The position numbers were made by a program, and so were the translations under genes. From assembly GCF_005145025.1 (NCBI RefSeq), contig NZ_CP039697.1, positions 434,001-498,000 of the forward strand: a stretch of DNA of 64,000 bases, given 5' to 3'. The notes beneath the pieces were generated by a model. It was not told the DNA's origin, did no database searches, and saw nothing but the letters and a program-made list of their open reading frames with translations. Positions 1 to 9,119 of the stretch are shown here, in pieces. This DNA is from Novosphingobium sp. EMRT-2. Lineage in GTDB: Bacteria > Pseudomonadota > Alphaproteobacteria > Sphingomonadales > Sphingomonadaceae. How positions within the stretch are numbered: position 1 is the stretch's first letter; every line of letters begins with the position of its first letter.

Positions 1-578
1 GTGCCGCTGGCCGTCACCAGATGCGGGCGGCGGTAACCGCGCGACATCAGGAAGCGCGCCACGTCGCGCCCCGCCGCTTCGTGCGAGAAGCCGACCGCCA
101 GACCGATGGGTTCTTTGGGCAGATCCCACACTTCGATGAACAACGCGGGAGACCGGCGGACCATCGCTTCGACTTCGGGCGTGACCGGGCCGGTAAAGAT
201 GATCGCATCCACCCTGCGGCTCAACGCCGCGCGAATGAGATCCTCGGTGCGCCGGGCCGAAACGCCGGTAAGCCCGAGCATGACGGTGGTGCTCGCTCCC
301 GACAGTTCTTCCACCATCGACTGGATCGTGTCGTTGAAAATCGAGTCCGTCAGGTAAGGGATCAGTACCGCGACCATCTTCGACTTGCTGGACGCAAGCC
401 CGCCGGCGAGCAGGTTGGGAATATAGCCGGTGGCGGCGATCGCCGTGCGGATGCGATCGGCGGTCGCGGGGGCAACCACCGACGGATTGTTGACGAAGCG
501 GCTGACGGTTGCCGTCGAAACCCCGGCATGCGCGGCGACATCGTCTAGCGTGGGTGAGCGGCCGGGAACGTCGTTCAT
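1..578 (-). CDS. LacI-family transcriptional regulator (3' end cut off by window)
   Basis: The reverse strand encodes about 192 residues from ATG at 578 and runs off the window edge. Residues about 9-30 form a LacI-type helix-turn-helix (TLDDVAAHAGVSTATVSRFV), followed by the hinge region (about 45-60) and the start of the periplasmic-binding-protein-like effector domain. Members of this family repress or activate sugar and small-molecule catabolic genes as dimers on CG-centred palindromes. Its position beside a P450/MFS/TonB block with three copies of a TGNAANCGNTTNCA-type motif makes it the likely local regulator, which is an inference. The effector cannot be read because the ligand-binding domain is incomplete here. 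Confidence 0.9.
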   Translation of the reverse strand, partial: MNDVPGRSPTLDDVAAHAGVSTATVSRFVNNPSVVAPATADRIRTAIAATGYIPNLLAGGLASSKSKMVAVLIPYLTDSIFNDTIQSMVEELSGASTTVMLGLTGVSARRTEDLIRAALSRRVDAIIFTGPVTPEVEAMVRRSPALFIEVWDLPKEPIGLAVGFSHEAAGRDVARFLMSRGYRRPHLVTASG

Positions 579-619
579 GCGCCTTGCCTAGCCCGCCCCG
601 GCCCCCGTGCGCAATCGCG

Positions 620-1801
620 TTACGCGAAGCGCAGGGGAACGGAAAGCGCACCGATTTCCGGCCAGCGGCTCACGGTTACCGGGCCATCGAGCGAAAAGCC
701 GTTCGTCGCGCCGAGGATCTCCTCCAGCGCCACGCGCAGCTGCATCCGGCCCAGGTGCACGCCGGGGCAATTGTGCGGCCCCCGCCCGAAGGCGAGATGC
801 TGGGCAATGTTGGGTCTGTCGAGGATGAACGTATCGCCTTGGGGGAACACCTCCTCGTCCCGGTTGGCGGAAGCATAGACGAGCGCGATGGCCTCGTTTG
901 CCGGAATCGTCCGCCCGCCCATTTCCACATCGCACACGGCCGTGCGCGCAAAGCCGCGATAGGGCGTGTAAAGGCGCAGGAATTCCTCGATCGCCGCCGG
1001 AATCAGTGAAGGGTCCGCCCGCAACTGCTGCTGCAGCGCCGCGTCCCGCGAAAGATGGACGCAGATGTTGCCGATCATCACCATCGGCGCGACCATCCCC
1101 ACCACCAGAACCTGACGCACCGTGCCGACCAGCAGCTCCTCGGGGAAAGGCTCACCCTCGTGCCGGGCGGCCAGCAGCGCGCTCGTCGGGTCGATTTCGG
1201 GATCCTGCGGCTCCTCGCGCCGGATGGCGATCAGCCCGCGCGCCATTTCATACAGGCGCAAGCTGGTTTCCTTCATCCGCTCCGGGGTGTTGGAATGAAC
1301 CGCCAGAATGAAGGCCCGGCCCGCGTCATGCAGGGTATCCAGCCAGGCATCGGGCATGCGCATCCATTCGCCGAAGATATGAACCGGCAGATAGCTGGAA
1401 AACTCGACGCAGATGTCGCCGCCACCCTTCGCGACCATAGGAGTCAGCAGCCGCCGCGCCAGCGCGCGCGCCTTGTCCGCGTAGGCTTCCGATTTTTCCA
1501 GTGAAAGCAGTGGGTTAAGAGCCTTGCGATAAGGCGTGTGCTCGGGCGGGTCGAGGTGCAGCGGAGGGCGGCGGCCCGTGTACGCCACTTTGGGCACCAC
1601 ATTCTGCACCGACGTGATGAACGTCGAGGAATCCGAGGCCGCGCGCTTGACATCGTCATAACGCGTCAACGCCCAGAAACCACCCAGGCCATCGGTGTGC
1701 GCCACCGGACATTCCCGTCGCAAACGCGCATATTCGCGATGCGCGCTGTCGAAGTCCTCGGGCTTTTCAGGATCGAAATCCTGGGGAACGGTGGTTTTCA
1801 T
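620..1801 (-). CDS. Cytochrome P450
   Basis: A soluble bacterial P450 of 393 aa. The haem-binding loop FGRGPHNCPG places the axial cysteine at about 345, and the K-helix ExxR is in EEFLRLYTP. The I-helix segment reads VVGMVAPMVMIG, so the usual acid-threonine pair that delivers protons to bound oxygen is replaced by Ala-Pro. Such P450s often use a substrate hydroxyl or catalyse unusual reactions (family knowledge). The start is taken at ATG 1801 because longer in-frame starts would reach into the operator-like motif at 1833-1846; no strong ribosome-binding site is visible at either place. It is divergent from an MFS transporter. No ferredoxin or reductase partner is encoded nearby. The substrate is unknown. 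Confidence 0.92.
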   Translation of the reverse strand: MKTTVPQDFDPEKPEDFDSAHREYARLRRECPVAHTDGLGGFWALTRYDDVKRAASDSSTFITSVQNVVPKVAYTGRRPPLHLDPPEHTPYRKALNPLLSLEKSEAYADKARALARRLLTPMVAKGGGDICVEFSSYLPVHIFGEWMRMPDAWLDTLHDAGRAFILAVHSNTPERMKETSLRLYEMARGLIAIRREEPQDPEIDPTSALLAARHEGEPFPEELLVGTVRQVLVVGMVAPMVMIGNICVHLSRDAALQQQLRADPSLIPAAIEEFLRLYTPYRGFARTAVCDVEMGGRTIPANEAIALVYASANRDEEVFPQGDTFILDRPNIAQHLAFGRGPHNCPGVHLGRMQLRVALEEILGATNGFSLDGPVTVSRWPEIGALSVPLRFA

Positions 1802-1832
1802 GGCGCGATGCATAAGTATCGACGAATGCATA

Positions 1833-1846
1833 TGCAAGCGCTATCA
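1833..1846. promoter_or_regulatory. LacI-type operator, site A
   Basis: TGCAAGCGCTATCA lies in the divergent region between the P450 and the MFS gene. It fits the general LacI operator pattern TGNAANCGNTTNCA with one mismatch, and it recurs at 4485 and 12717. Confidence 0.6.
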
Positions 1847-1892
1847 TCTTCCCTTACGGACACCGATGCCGCCGATAAAATGGGGAGAATGC

Positions 1893-3215
1893 GTGAAACA
1901 GCACCACGAAGCGCAGGGCGTGCCGGCCGTTGAACGATCGGTGGGCCGCAAGGTGCTGCTGCATCTGGTCGTCCCGGCGGCGTTCTATGTGCTGATGGGC
2001 GCGATAGACCGCACGAACGTGGGGTTTGCCGCCCTCGATATGAACCGCGCCCTCGGCCTGTCGGGCACCCAGTACGGCTTCGGCGCCGGCGTTCTGTTCG
2101 TGGGCTACATGCTGGCGAAATATCCCAGCGTGCTGCTGTACGAGGCCATCGGGATGCGCCGCTGGCTCACGGCGATAACCGCCGCGTGGGGGCTGGCGTC
2201 CTGCGCGATGGCGATGATCTCCACCGAACGGCAACTCTATGGCCTGCGCGTGCTGATCGGTTTCGCCGAAGGCGGCCTTTCGTCGGGCACGATGCTCTAT
2301 CTGAGCCAGTGGGCACCCGAGCGGTACCGTGCATCGATCCTCGCCATCCCCATCACGTCCATCTCGGTGGCCCAGGTCATCGGCGCGCCGGTTTCCGGGT
2401 TGCTTCTCGATCTGGATCATCCGCTGGGGATGGAAAGCTGGCGCCTGATGTTCCTGGTCGAAGCGCTCCCGGCCCTCGGGCTTGCGGCATTCGCGTGGCT
2501 GCATTTCCCGGATTCGCCGGACGATGCCCGCTGGCTTACGCCCGAGGAACGCGCGTGGATCCGCGGCAACATCAAAGGCGCGTCGAAGCCTGGCGCCATG
2601 CCGGACGCGCAGGCCACCGGCGATCGCTGGGCAGTGTTGCGCGATCCGGTCGGCTGGCTGTGCTGCGCCATCTGGTTCTGCATCCTGGCCTCCAACTACG
2701 GGATCATGTTCTGGCTGCCGCAAATCGTGAAAGGCCTTTCAGGCCTGAGCGCCGGCGCCACGGGGCTGGTCGTCGCGCTGCCGTGGGCGGCCAGCGGCAT
2801 CGGCCTGGTCCTCAATGCGCGCCATTCGGACAAGACGGGGGAACGCTATCTCCACGTCGCCGTGCCCGCACTTTTCGGCGGATTCGGCCTGCTTGCTGCC
2901 GATTGGGCCGGCGCCAGCCTGCCCGGACTGATCGCGCTGATTATCGGGGGCGCATGCACCGGCTGCACGGTCGCGGCATTTTGGGCGATACCGACGCGGA
3001 TGCTGAAGCCCGCAAGCCTGCCAATGGGCATCGTCGTCATCAACATGGCCGGCAGCCTTGCCGGAGCCACCGTGCCCCCCATGATGGGATACCTGAAGGA
3101 AACAACCGGCTCGTTTACGCCGCCGACGCTCCTGCTGGTCGGCATCGCGGCATTGTGCGCCAGCCTGACGCTCGTGGCCCGGACGGTCGCCGCGCGCGCA
3201 CAGGCCGCTGCGTGA
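1893..3215 (+). CDS. MFS transporter, anion:cation symporter (ACS)-like
   Basis: A 440-aa membrane protein with about 12 hydrophobic segments. Its N-terminal stretch (VLMGAIDRTNVGFAALDMNRALGLS) is typical of the ACS group of the major facilitator superfamily, which imports organic anions such as tartrate, phthalate or hexuronates by cation symport. GTG at 1893 is chosen because GGGGAGA precedes it at good spacing; an upstream ATG at 1866 is in frame but less likely. The stop overlaps the GTG start of the next gene (GTGA), so the two are translationally coupled. It is probably the inner-membrane importer for the substrate handled by the P450 module. Confidence 0.9.
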   Translation: MKQHHEAQGVPAVERSVGRKVLLHLVVPAAFYVLMGAIDRTNVGFAALDMNRALGLSGTQYGFGAGVLFVGYMLAKYPSVLLYEAIGMRRWLTAITAAWGLASCAMAMISTERQLYGLRVLIGFAEGGLSSGTMLYLSQWAPERYRASILAIPITSISVAQVIGAPVSGLLLDLDHPLGMESWRLMFLVEALPALGLAAFAWLHFPDSPDDARWLTPEERAWIRGNIKGASKPGAMPDAQATGDRWAVLRDPVGWLCCAIWFCILASNYGIMFWLPQIVKGLSGLSAGATGLVVALPWAASGIGLVLNARHSDKTGERYLHVAVPALFGGFGLLAADWAGASLPGLIALIIGGACTGCTVAAFWAIPTRMLKPASLPMGIVVINMAGSLAGATVPPMMGYLKETTGSFTPPTLLLVGIAALCASLTLVARTVAARAQAAA

Positions 3216-4447
3216 ACGGTCAGGCCGGGCGCCGCCACGGCCTGCCTACGATCGCCATCCTGGCGAGCGTGGCCGCGCTCGGATCGATGGCGATCCACAT
3301 GCTGGTGCCGGCCCTGCCAGTGCTGGCCGGCGAACTGGGCCTGAATCCCGCACGCGCGCAGCAAGTTGTGAGCGTCTATCTCGGCGGCCTTGCCTGCGGC
3401 CAGTTGATCGCGGGGCCGGTTGCCGATCGCTGGGGCCGCCGCCCCGTTCTCCTGCTGGGCCTGGCCTGCTACATGCTGGGCGCGGCCGCCGGCGCGCTTG
3501 CCGCGACCTTCCCGCTGCTGCTTGGCGCGCGGCTGCTGCAGGCGATGGGTGGAGCGGCCGGAGTCGTGGCATCGCGCGTCATGGTGGGCGATCTGTTCGA
3601 CCGCGCGGAAGCCGCAAGCAGGCAGGCCACGCTGATGACGATCGTCCTGCTATCCCCGGCAATCTCGCCCGTTATCGGGGGACTCATTGTGACTCACAGC
3701 GGATGGCGCATGATCCTGGGAATGCTGGCGCTGGTGGGCGGCGCCTCGTTCGCGTCATCGTGGCTTCTGCTTCCGGAAACGCGGGACGGGGCCAGTTCGC
3801 CCGCAAGCCGATCCTCCACCGCCCATCCGTCGACCAGTTTCGCGAGGCTTCTGAAGGGGTATGCCCGACTCCTGTCGAACCCGGGATTTCTGCTGGCGAC
3901 GGGAAGTCTCGCCTGCGCCAGCAGCAGCCTCTACATGTTTCTGGGAAGCGCTCCTTTCCTGCTGATCCGCCAGTTTGGACTGACACCGGCGCAAACGGGC
4001 ACGGCGCTGCTGGCCATCGCGGGCGCCGGCATTGCCGGAACGCGCCTGGTCGGCCTGACCGAGCGCCGCGGCGATGCGCTGCTGGCAGGCACAGCGATCG
4101 CGCTGGGTGGAACATTGCTTGCCACATGGCTGGCCTATCGCGGGATCATCGGTCCGGTGCCGCTCGTCGCGCCGATGATGTTGCTGGGCGTGGCCTCCGG
4201 CATGATCGGACCGGCGGCGATCCATGCCGCGATCTTTGCGGAGGAAGGGCTCGCGGCAACCGCGGCCAGCCTCGCCGGGGCGACGCAGATGCTTGCCAGC
4301 GGCTGTGCCATGGCAATTCTCGGCCTGTTCGCCCCGATCACCCCGTTGCGGCTGGCGTTGGCGCTGCTGCTGACAACCGGCTTCGCGTTCTGCTGCGCGC
4401 TTTCACGCCTCCTGTCGGCACACGAACAGCGCGATCGCGCGCGCTGA
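3212..4447 (+). CDS. MFS transporter, Bcr/CflA (DHA1) drug-efflux-like
   Basis: An MFS protein of 411 aa starting at GTG 3212 inside the stop of the preceding gene. The motif A region between the second and third membrane helices (GPVADRWGRRPVLLLG) and the helix 4-5 region (RLLQAMGGAAGVVASRVMV) match the DHA1 group that exports drugs or amino-acid-like compounds. Two transporters of opposite usual direction in one operon suggest import of a substrate and export of a toxic or surplus product, although direction cannot be proved from sequence. Confidence 0.85.
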   Translation: MNGQAGRRHGLPTIAILASVAALGSMAIHMLVPALPVLAGELGLNPARAQQVVSVYLGGLACGQLIAGPVADRWGRRPVLLLGLACYMLGAAAGALAATFPLLLGARLLQAMGGAAGVVASRVMVGDLFDRAEAASRQATLMTIVLLSPAISPVIGGLIVTHSGWRMILGMLALVGGASFASSWLLLPETRDGASSPASRSSTAHPSTSFARLLKGYARLLSNPGFLLATGSLACASSSLYMFLGSAPFLLIRQFGLTPAQTGTALLAIAGAGIAGTRLVGLTERRGDALLAGTAIALGGTLLATWLAYRGIIGPVPLVAPMMLLGVASGMIGPAAIHAAIFAEEGLAATAASLAGATQMLASGCAMAILGLFAPITPLRLALALLLTTGFAFCCALSRLLSAHEQRDRAR

Positions 4448-4484
4448 CGGACGCTATCGGGTCAACGGCGTGACAAAGCATCTA

Positions 4485-4498
4485 TGCAAGGGCTTACA
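4485..4498. promoter_or_regulatory. LacI-type operator, site B
   Basis: TGCAAGGGCTTACA is located 52 bp before the TonB-receptor start. It matches the local consensus TGCAAGCGCTTACA with one change at the centre. Confidence 0.6.
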
Positions 4499-4549
4499 TA
4501 TGCGTTATCGGCCAACGCCACAAACAATTCTCATGAGGGTGAGGAAACC

Positions 4550-6745
4550 ATGACCACCATCGCACGTGCGGCGCGCCCTGCGTTGTCCATCCTTCTTTGC
4601 AGCGTTTCGCTCCCCGCGCTGGCCCAGACGGCCGACAGCCCGCAGGACGACGGTGCGCTGCAGACCATCGTCGTGACCGCCGAACGCCGCACGCAAAGCC
4701 TGCAGGATGTGCCCATCTCGGCAACGGTCCTGTCGGGCGAGGACCTGCAGAGGAAGGGCGTGTCGAACCTCAACGACATGCAGCAGGTGGCGCCATCGGT
4801 CGCGATCAACACCTTCAACCGATCGACGTTCATCAATATCCGCGGCGTCGGCATCGCGCAGTCCGCCCCCACATCCAACCCGGGCGTCGCCTATTACATC
4901 GACGGCCAGTTGATCCCGCACGAACAGTTCATCGGCCAGAGCTTCTTCGACATCGGCTCGATCGAGGTACTGCGCGGCCCGCAGGGCACGCTGACCGGTC
5001 AGAATTCAACCGGTGGCGCGGTTTACGTGCGCACGCCCGAGCCCGAGTTCGGCAGCAATTTCGCGGTGGGCGATTTCACCGCGGGCAACTATGATCGCTA
5101 TCGCGCCGTGGTGGCCGCCAATGTCGGCGGAGAGGACGTTGCCCTGCGCGTCGCCTACGTCCACGAACAGCGTGACAGCTACACGCGGAACATCGCCGCC
5201 AACGCGCTGAGCCAGCCCGGCAACCTCAACATGGACGCGATCCGCGCCAACCTGCGCCTGCGCGGCATGGATGGGAAGCTGAACGTCAACGTGCGCGGCG
5301 AATATTTCGACGTGCGGACCGACAACAACGCCGTGAAGAACCGGAACGACGCGGTCTCCTCCAACCCGTTCGTGATCGAGGAAGACGCCCCCTCGTTCCA
5401 GAATCAGGCCGGCTACCGGATTTCGGCCGAGGCGCGCTACGACGTGGCCGACACCGTGCAGGCGCGCGGGCTCGTTTCGTGGCAGGACGGCTTCACGCAC
5501 GACCAGACCGACGGCGACCGCACCGCAACCGCGCTGCCGGTTCCGGCCAACCTGCCGACAACCGGCGCCAACACCGCGCGCTTCCCGGGCCGGGTCAGCA
5601 ACGGCGATACGCGCTTCAAGACGCTGATCGGCGAAGTTAACCTGCTTTCGACCGGCAAGGGTCCGTTCCAGTGGGTGCTGGGCGCCTTCGTGATGGACGA
5701 GACCGTTCCAGTGACGCTGCTGCGCGATAACCGCAACACCACGCAGCTGCTGCAATCGAACAGCAGCATCATCACCACCGCCAAGAACACCTCGCAATCG
5801 ATCTTCGGGCAGATCAACTATTACGTGACGCCGCAGATCGAACTGCTCGCGGGCGCACGCTACAGCTGGGACAAGCAGGTTTACACCCGCTTTGCCGTTC
5901 CCGGCGCCGGCTTTACCCTGCCCTTCGTCAGCCAACAGGCATCAAGCCAGCTGACCGGCAAGGTTGGCGTCAACTACCACTTCAACGGCAACGGGCTGAT
6001 CTACCTGACCGCGTCGAAGGGCTACAAGGCGGGCGGCGTCAACCTCACGCCCAACACGCCCAACTTCAAGCCCGAGCGCAATTTCGTCTACGAGCTGGGC
6101 TTCAAGACGGAAGTCCTCGACCGCCACCTGCGCGTGAACGGCGACGTTTTCTATTCGGACTACAAGGACATCCAGCTGTCGAGCCTTGTCGGCGGCCTGC
6201 CCACCACGCAGAACGCGCTGGCCGGGCGCTCCAAGGGCGGCGAACTCGAACTGACCGCGCAGTTCGGCGGCTTCGCCGCCAACGCCGGCGTCGGCTATCT
6301 CGATGCCAAGTTCAACAACTCGGCCTGCATCTCCGATACCAACGCGGCGGGCACCGATCCCGGCTGCCCCACCAACCTGCGCTTCGTGCCCAAGGGACGG
6401 GTGCTGCCCTTCTCTCCGAAATGGACGGTCAATGCCGGCGCGCAATACACGCTCGCGCTGGCAGGCGTGGACGTGACGCCGCGCATCCAGTGGTCGCACC
6501 TGTCGCGGCAGAATGCCACGCCCTTCCCCAGCGTGAACACGCTGGTGCCGGGACGCGACATCTTCGACGCGCGCCTGACGTTCGACCTGGGCAAGAAGTA
6601 CAAGCTGGAGGCCTTCGTCAACAACCTGACCAACAAGACCTACATCGCCACGCAGATCCAGAACAGCTCAAGCGCGGACGGCGGCATCATCTATGGCGCC
6701 CCGCGCACCTACGGCCTGCGCATCAAGGTCGAGATCGGCAACTGA
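4550..6745 (+). CDS. TonB-dependent receptor
   Basis: An outer-membrane receptor of 731 aa. A signal peptide ends near LPALAQ (about residue 25). The TonB box region TIVVTAERR is followed by the plug domain (about 45-160, with the FINIRGVGI and VEVLRGPQGTL-type motifs) and a beta barrel to the C terminus. It transports a ligand across the outer membrane using TonB energy. ATG 4550 follows GGGTGAGGAA. It probably starts a transcript continuing into the di-haem peroxidase and OmpA-like genes and is likely controlled through the operator just upstream. The barrel resembles the iron-complex/organic-substrate receptors that are numerous in sphingomonads, so the ligand need not be iron. Confidence 0.93.
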   Translation: MTTIARAARPALSILLCSVSLPALAQTADSPQDDGALQTIVVTAERRTQSLQDVPISATVLSGEDLQRKGVSNLNDMQQVAPSVAINTFNRSTFINIRGVGIAQSAPTSNPGVAYYIDGQLIPHEQFIGQSFFDIGSIEVLRGPQGTLTGQNSTGGAVYVRTPEPEFGSNFAVGDFTAGNYDRYRAVVAANVGGEDVALRVAYVHEQRDSYTRNIAANALSQPGNLNMDAIRANLRLRGMDGKLNVNVRGEYFDVRTDNNAVKNRNDAVSSNPFVIEEDAPSFQNQAGYRISAEARYDVADTVQARGLVSWQDGFTHDQTDGDRTATALPVPANLPTTGANTARFPGRVSNGDTRFKTLIGEVNLLSTGKGPFQWVLGAFVMDETVPVTLLRDNRNTTQLLQSNSSIITTAKNTSQSIFGQINYYVTPQIELLAGARYSWDKQVYTRFAVPGAGFTLPFVSQQASSQLTGKVGVNYHFNGNGLIYLTASKGYKAGGVNLTPNTPNFKPERNFVYELGFKTEVLDRHLRVNGDVFYSDYKDIQLSSLVGGLPTTQNALAGRSKGGELELTAQFGGFAANAGVGYLDAKFNNSACISDTNAAGTDPGCPTNLRFVPKGRVLPFSPKWTVNAGAQYTLALAGVDVTPRIQWSHLSRQNATPFPSVNTLVPGRDIFDARLTFDLGKKYKLEAFVNNLTNKTYIATQIQNSSSADGGIIYGAPRTYGLRIKVEIGN

Positions 6746-6763
6746 CGGCAACGGACGGACGTG

Positions 6764-8278
6764 ATGCGCACCGTGTTCAAGTCCATCCGGTTCCACCACG
6801 TCCTGCCCGCAATCGCCGTCCTGACGCTTGCCCTATCGGCAGGTGCGCGGGGCGGCGATGCGCCGGACCGCTGGTGGGCAGCGGGCGAAGGCCGGGTGTT
6901 TCCGGCCGAGCTGGACTACGACAACGCCAACGGCACGTTGCGCGCGCTGCTTGTCGGCGGTCCGATGCCGACGAAGGGCCACCCGTTCTTCGAGCCACTG
7001 GGGCCTAACGGTCGCGCCTGCGTGACCTGCCACCAGCCCGCCGATGCCATGAGCCTGTCTGCTGAAAGCGCCCGGCGGCAATGGGAGCGTACCGGCGGCA
7101 AGGACCCCTTGTTCGCAGCCTACGACGGTTCGAACTGCCCCACGTTGCCGCAGGCGGAACGGGCATCGCATTCGCTCCTGCTGGAACGGGGGCTGATCCG
7201 CATCGAACGCCCGTGGCCGGTGCGGCAGTTCAATGGCCAGCCGGTGACGCCGGACTTCTCGATCGACGTGGTGCGCGATCCGAACGGCTGCAACAGCGGT
7301 CCGCACTATGGTCCGGCGGCGGGCAGGATCTCGGTCTATCGCCGGCCGCGCCCGGTCGCCAACATGAAATACCTGCTGGCGGTCGGCTTCCCCTATGACC
7401 CCAAGCAGGGGTACGCGCTGCCGCTCGATCCGGATACGGGCAAGCCCGAATCCGGCAATCTCATGGCGGACAACCGCGCCGGCAACCTGCGCATCCAGAT
7501 GGAAGACGCCGCAGCCAGCCACCTGCAGATGCTGCGCCGGCTGACGCCCGAGCAGCGCAGGCAGATCGAGGATTTCGAACTGCGCATTTTCACCGCGCAA
7601 CAAGCAAGCAAGGCTGGCGGCGCCGTCGATACGACCGGTGCCGGGGCAGGCCCGGCGCGCTTGCGGGATTCGCAGCCGGGCGCGCTCGGCAGCATCGGGG
7701 AGCCGGTGTGGAGCGAATTCACGGGCTGGGAAAAGATCAGCGCAGAAGATGCGCGGACCCTGACGCCAGCGCAACTGGCCTTCCGCCAGTCCGTTGCCCG
7801 TGGCGCGCGCGTGTTTCGCGAAAAGATGTTTCTCATCACCGACACGGCCGGCATCAATTCCCGCATCGGCTTTGGCAATCCGGTGCGCAATTCGTGCGTG
7901 TTCTGTCACAACATGAGCCAGATGGGGAACGATGTGGCCCCAGGGCAGGTCGACCTCGGCACGACGACGCTGCCCTTCGCCGATCCCTGGGCCGATCTGC
8001 CGCTGTTCAAGGTCACCTGCCTGAAAGCGCCGCACCCGCATTATGGCCGGGTCATCTACACCTATGATCCCGGCTTCGCGCTGACCAGTGGCCGCTGCGC
8101 CGATGTCGGCAAGATCACGCTGCAATCCATGCGGGGGCTGTCCGCCCGCGCGCCGTACTTCTCCAACGGCTTGGCAAAGGACTTGCGAGGGATCGTGGAC
8201 TATTACGAGCGTCGCTACTCCATCGGCTATACCGAGCAGGAAAAGCAGGATCTCGTCAATCTGATGAGCGTGCTGTGA
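6764..8278 (+). CDS. Di-haem cytochrome c peroxidase-like protein
   Basis: An exported 504-aa protein with an N-terminal signal segment (about residues 10-29) and two c-type haem sites, CVTCH at 86-90 and CVFCH at 378-382. The layout matches the CcpA/MauG-type di-haem superfamily but is longer than classical peroxidases (about 320-350 aa), with a large insert between the haems. Relatives include peroxidases and oxygenases such as MauG and the RoxA group. It would act in the periplasm, perhaps oxidising the substrate taken up by the TonB receptor 18 bp upstream. GTG at 6761 directly precedes the chosen ATG. The stop overlaps the next start (ATGA). Confidence 0.82.
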   Translation: MRTVFKSIRFHHVLPAIAVLTLALSAGARGGDAPDRWWAAGEGRVFPAELDYDNANGTLRALLVGGPMPTKGHPFFEPLGPNGRACVTCHQPADAMSLSAESARRQWERTGGKDPLFAAYDGSNCPTLPQAERASHSLLLERGLIRIERPWPVRQFNGQPVTPDFSIDVVRDPNGCNSGPHYGPAAGRISVYRRPRPVANMKYLLAVGFPYDPKQGYALPLDPDTGKPESGNLMADNRAGNLRIQMEDAAASHLQMLRRLTPEQRRQIEDFELRIFTAQQASKAGGAVDTTGAGAGPARLRDSQPGALGSIGEPVWSEFTGWEKISAEDARTLTPAQLAFRQSVARGARVFREKMFLITDTAGINSRIGFGNPVRNSCVFCHNMSQMGNDVAPGQVDLGTTTLPFADPWADLPLFKVTCLKAPHPHYGRVIYTYDPGFALTSGRCADVGKITLQSMRGLSARAPYFSNGLAKDLRGIVDYYERRYSIGYTEQEKQDLVNLMSVL

Positions 8279-9060
8279 TGAAACGGATCGCGATTGCAGC
8301 CGGATGGATCATCGCCCTGGCAGCGCCAGCCGCCACCCAGGCGCAACAGGTGGGCGACCTCGTCCGCTTCATCGCCTGCCCCGTCTATCGCGATACCGAT
8401 TCCGGCCGCAAATCGGGTTGCTGGCTGGCGGACGACCGCGAAAGCGGGATCCGCTATGACGTGAGCCAAAGCCCCTACAAACCCGATTGGAACCGCGAAG
8501 TGTTGGTGGAAGGCCGCGTTTCCGCCGATCCGCCCACACCGTGCGGTGCAACGGTGCTGGACCCGGTGCGGACTTCGCGGCTGGATACGCCCTGCCCGCG
8601 CCACATGCTGCCGGCGGAAGGATACGCGGGCCGGCGCTACAAGCTGCCCCGCCGCAACATCGATCCGCTGTCCGTGCCCCGGAAAGTGCCGCCCGGTCCC
8701 TACGCCGAGCGCACGTTCCCGGTCTATTTTGAGTTCGGCAACGACTTCCTCGTCTATCAGTACGACGACTGGCTGATCGATAACGCGGTCACCTGGATTC
8801 GCGCGGCGCACCCCAGGAAGCTCGTCGTCACCGGATTTGCCGCAACCGACCCGACGTCCGTATCCGGCCGCACCATCGCGGAGCCGGCCGGCCTTGCCGC
8901 CGCGCGTGCCGCCAGCATCGCGGAAACGCTGCGGCGGCTTCTGCCGGGCATGATCGTGGAAACCCGCGCGCAAACGGGCGCCCATCCCACCGACGAGCCG
9001 GAAGCGGACGGGCTACCCGGACAATCGCAACGCCGCGCGGAGATCCGCGTGCTGTTCTGA
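8278..9060 (+). CDS. OmpA-like C-terminal domain protein, exported
   Basis: A 260-aa protein with a signal peptide ending near AATQAQ (about residue 22). The first half (about 25-130) contains four cysteines and is not recognised. Residues about 145-258 look like an OmpA-type domain: a YFEFGND start, LVVTGFAATDP, an AAARAASIAETLRR helix, and a final QRRAEIRVLF strand that matches the usual RRVEI end. That domain normally binds peptidoglycan. It is coupled to the di-haem protein by ATGA overlap, so the two probably function together in the periplasm. Confidence 0.7.
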   Translation: MKRIAIAAGWIIALAAPAATQAQQVGDLVRFIACPVYRDTDSGRKSGCWLADDRESGIRYDVSQSPYKPDWNREVLVEGRVSADPPTPCGATVLDPVRTSRLDTPCPRHMLPAEGYAGRRYKLPRRNIDPLSVPRKVPPGPYAERTFPVYFEFGNDFLVYQYDDWLIDNAVTWIRAAHPRKLVVTGFAATDPTSVSGRTIAEPAGLAAARAASIAETLRRLLPGMIVETRAQTGAHPTDEPEADGLPGQSQRRAEIRVLF

Positions 9061-9089
9061 ACACGGCCGATAGCGCGGCAGCCCGGCAG

Positions 9090-9110
9090 GACCGCTGCTT
9101 GCAAGCGGTC
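9090..9110. terminator. Hairpin between convergent genes
   Basis: A 7-bp perfect stem (GACCGCT/AGCGGTC) with a 7-nt loop sits between the convergent stops at 9060 and 9120. There is no clear T-tract, so termination is only inferred. Confidence 0.35.
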
Positions 9111-9119
9111 TACGCGCGA

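Noticed and set aside
1802..1837. Longer N terminus for the P450 starting with TTG at 1837
   Set aside because: It would place the start within the operator-like motif and adds residues not typical of the family.
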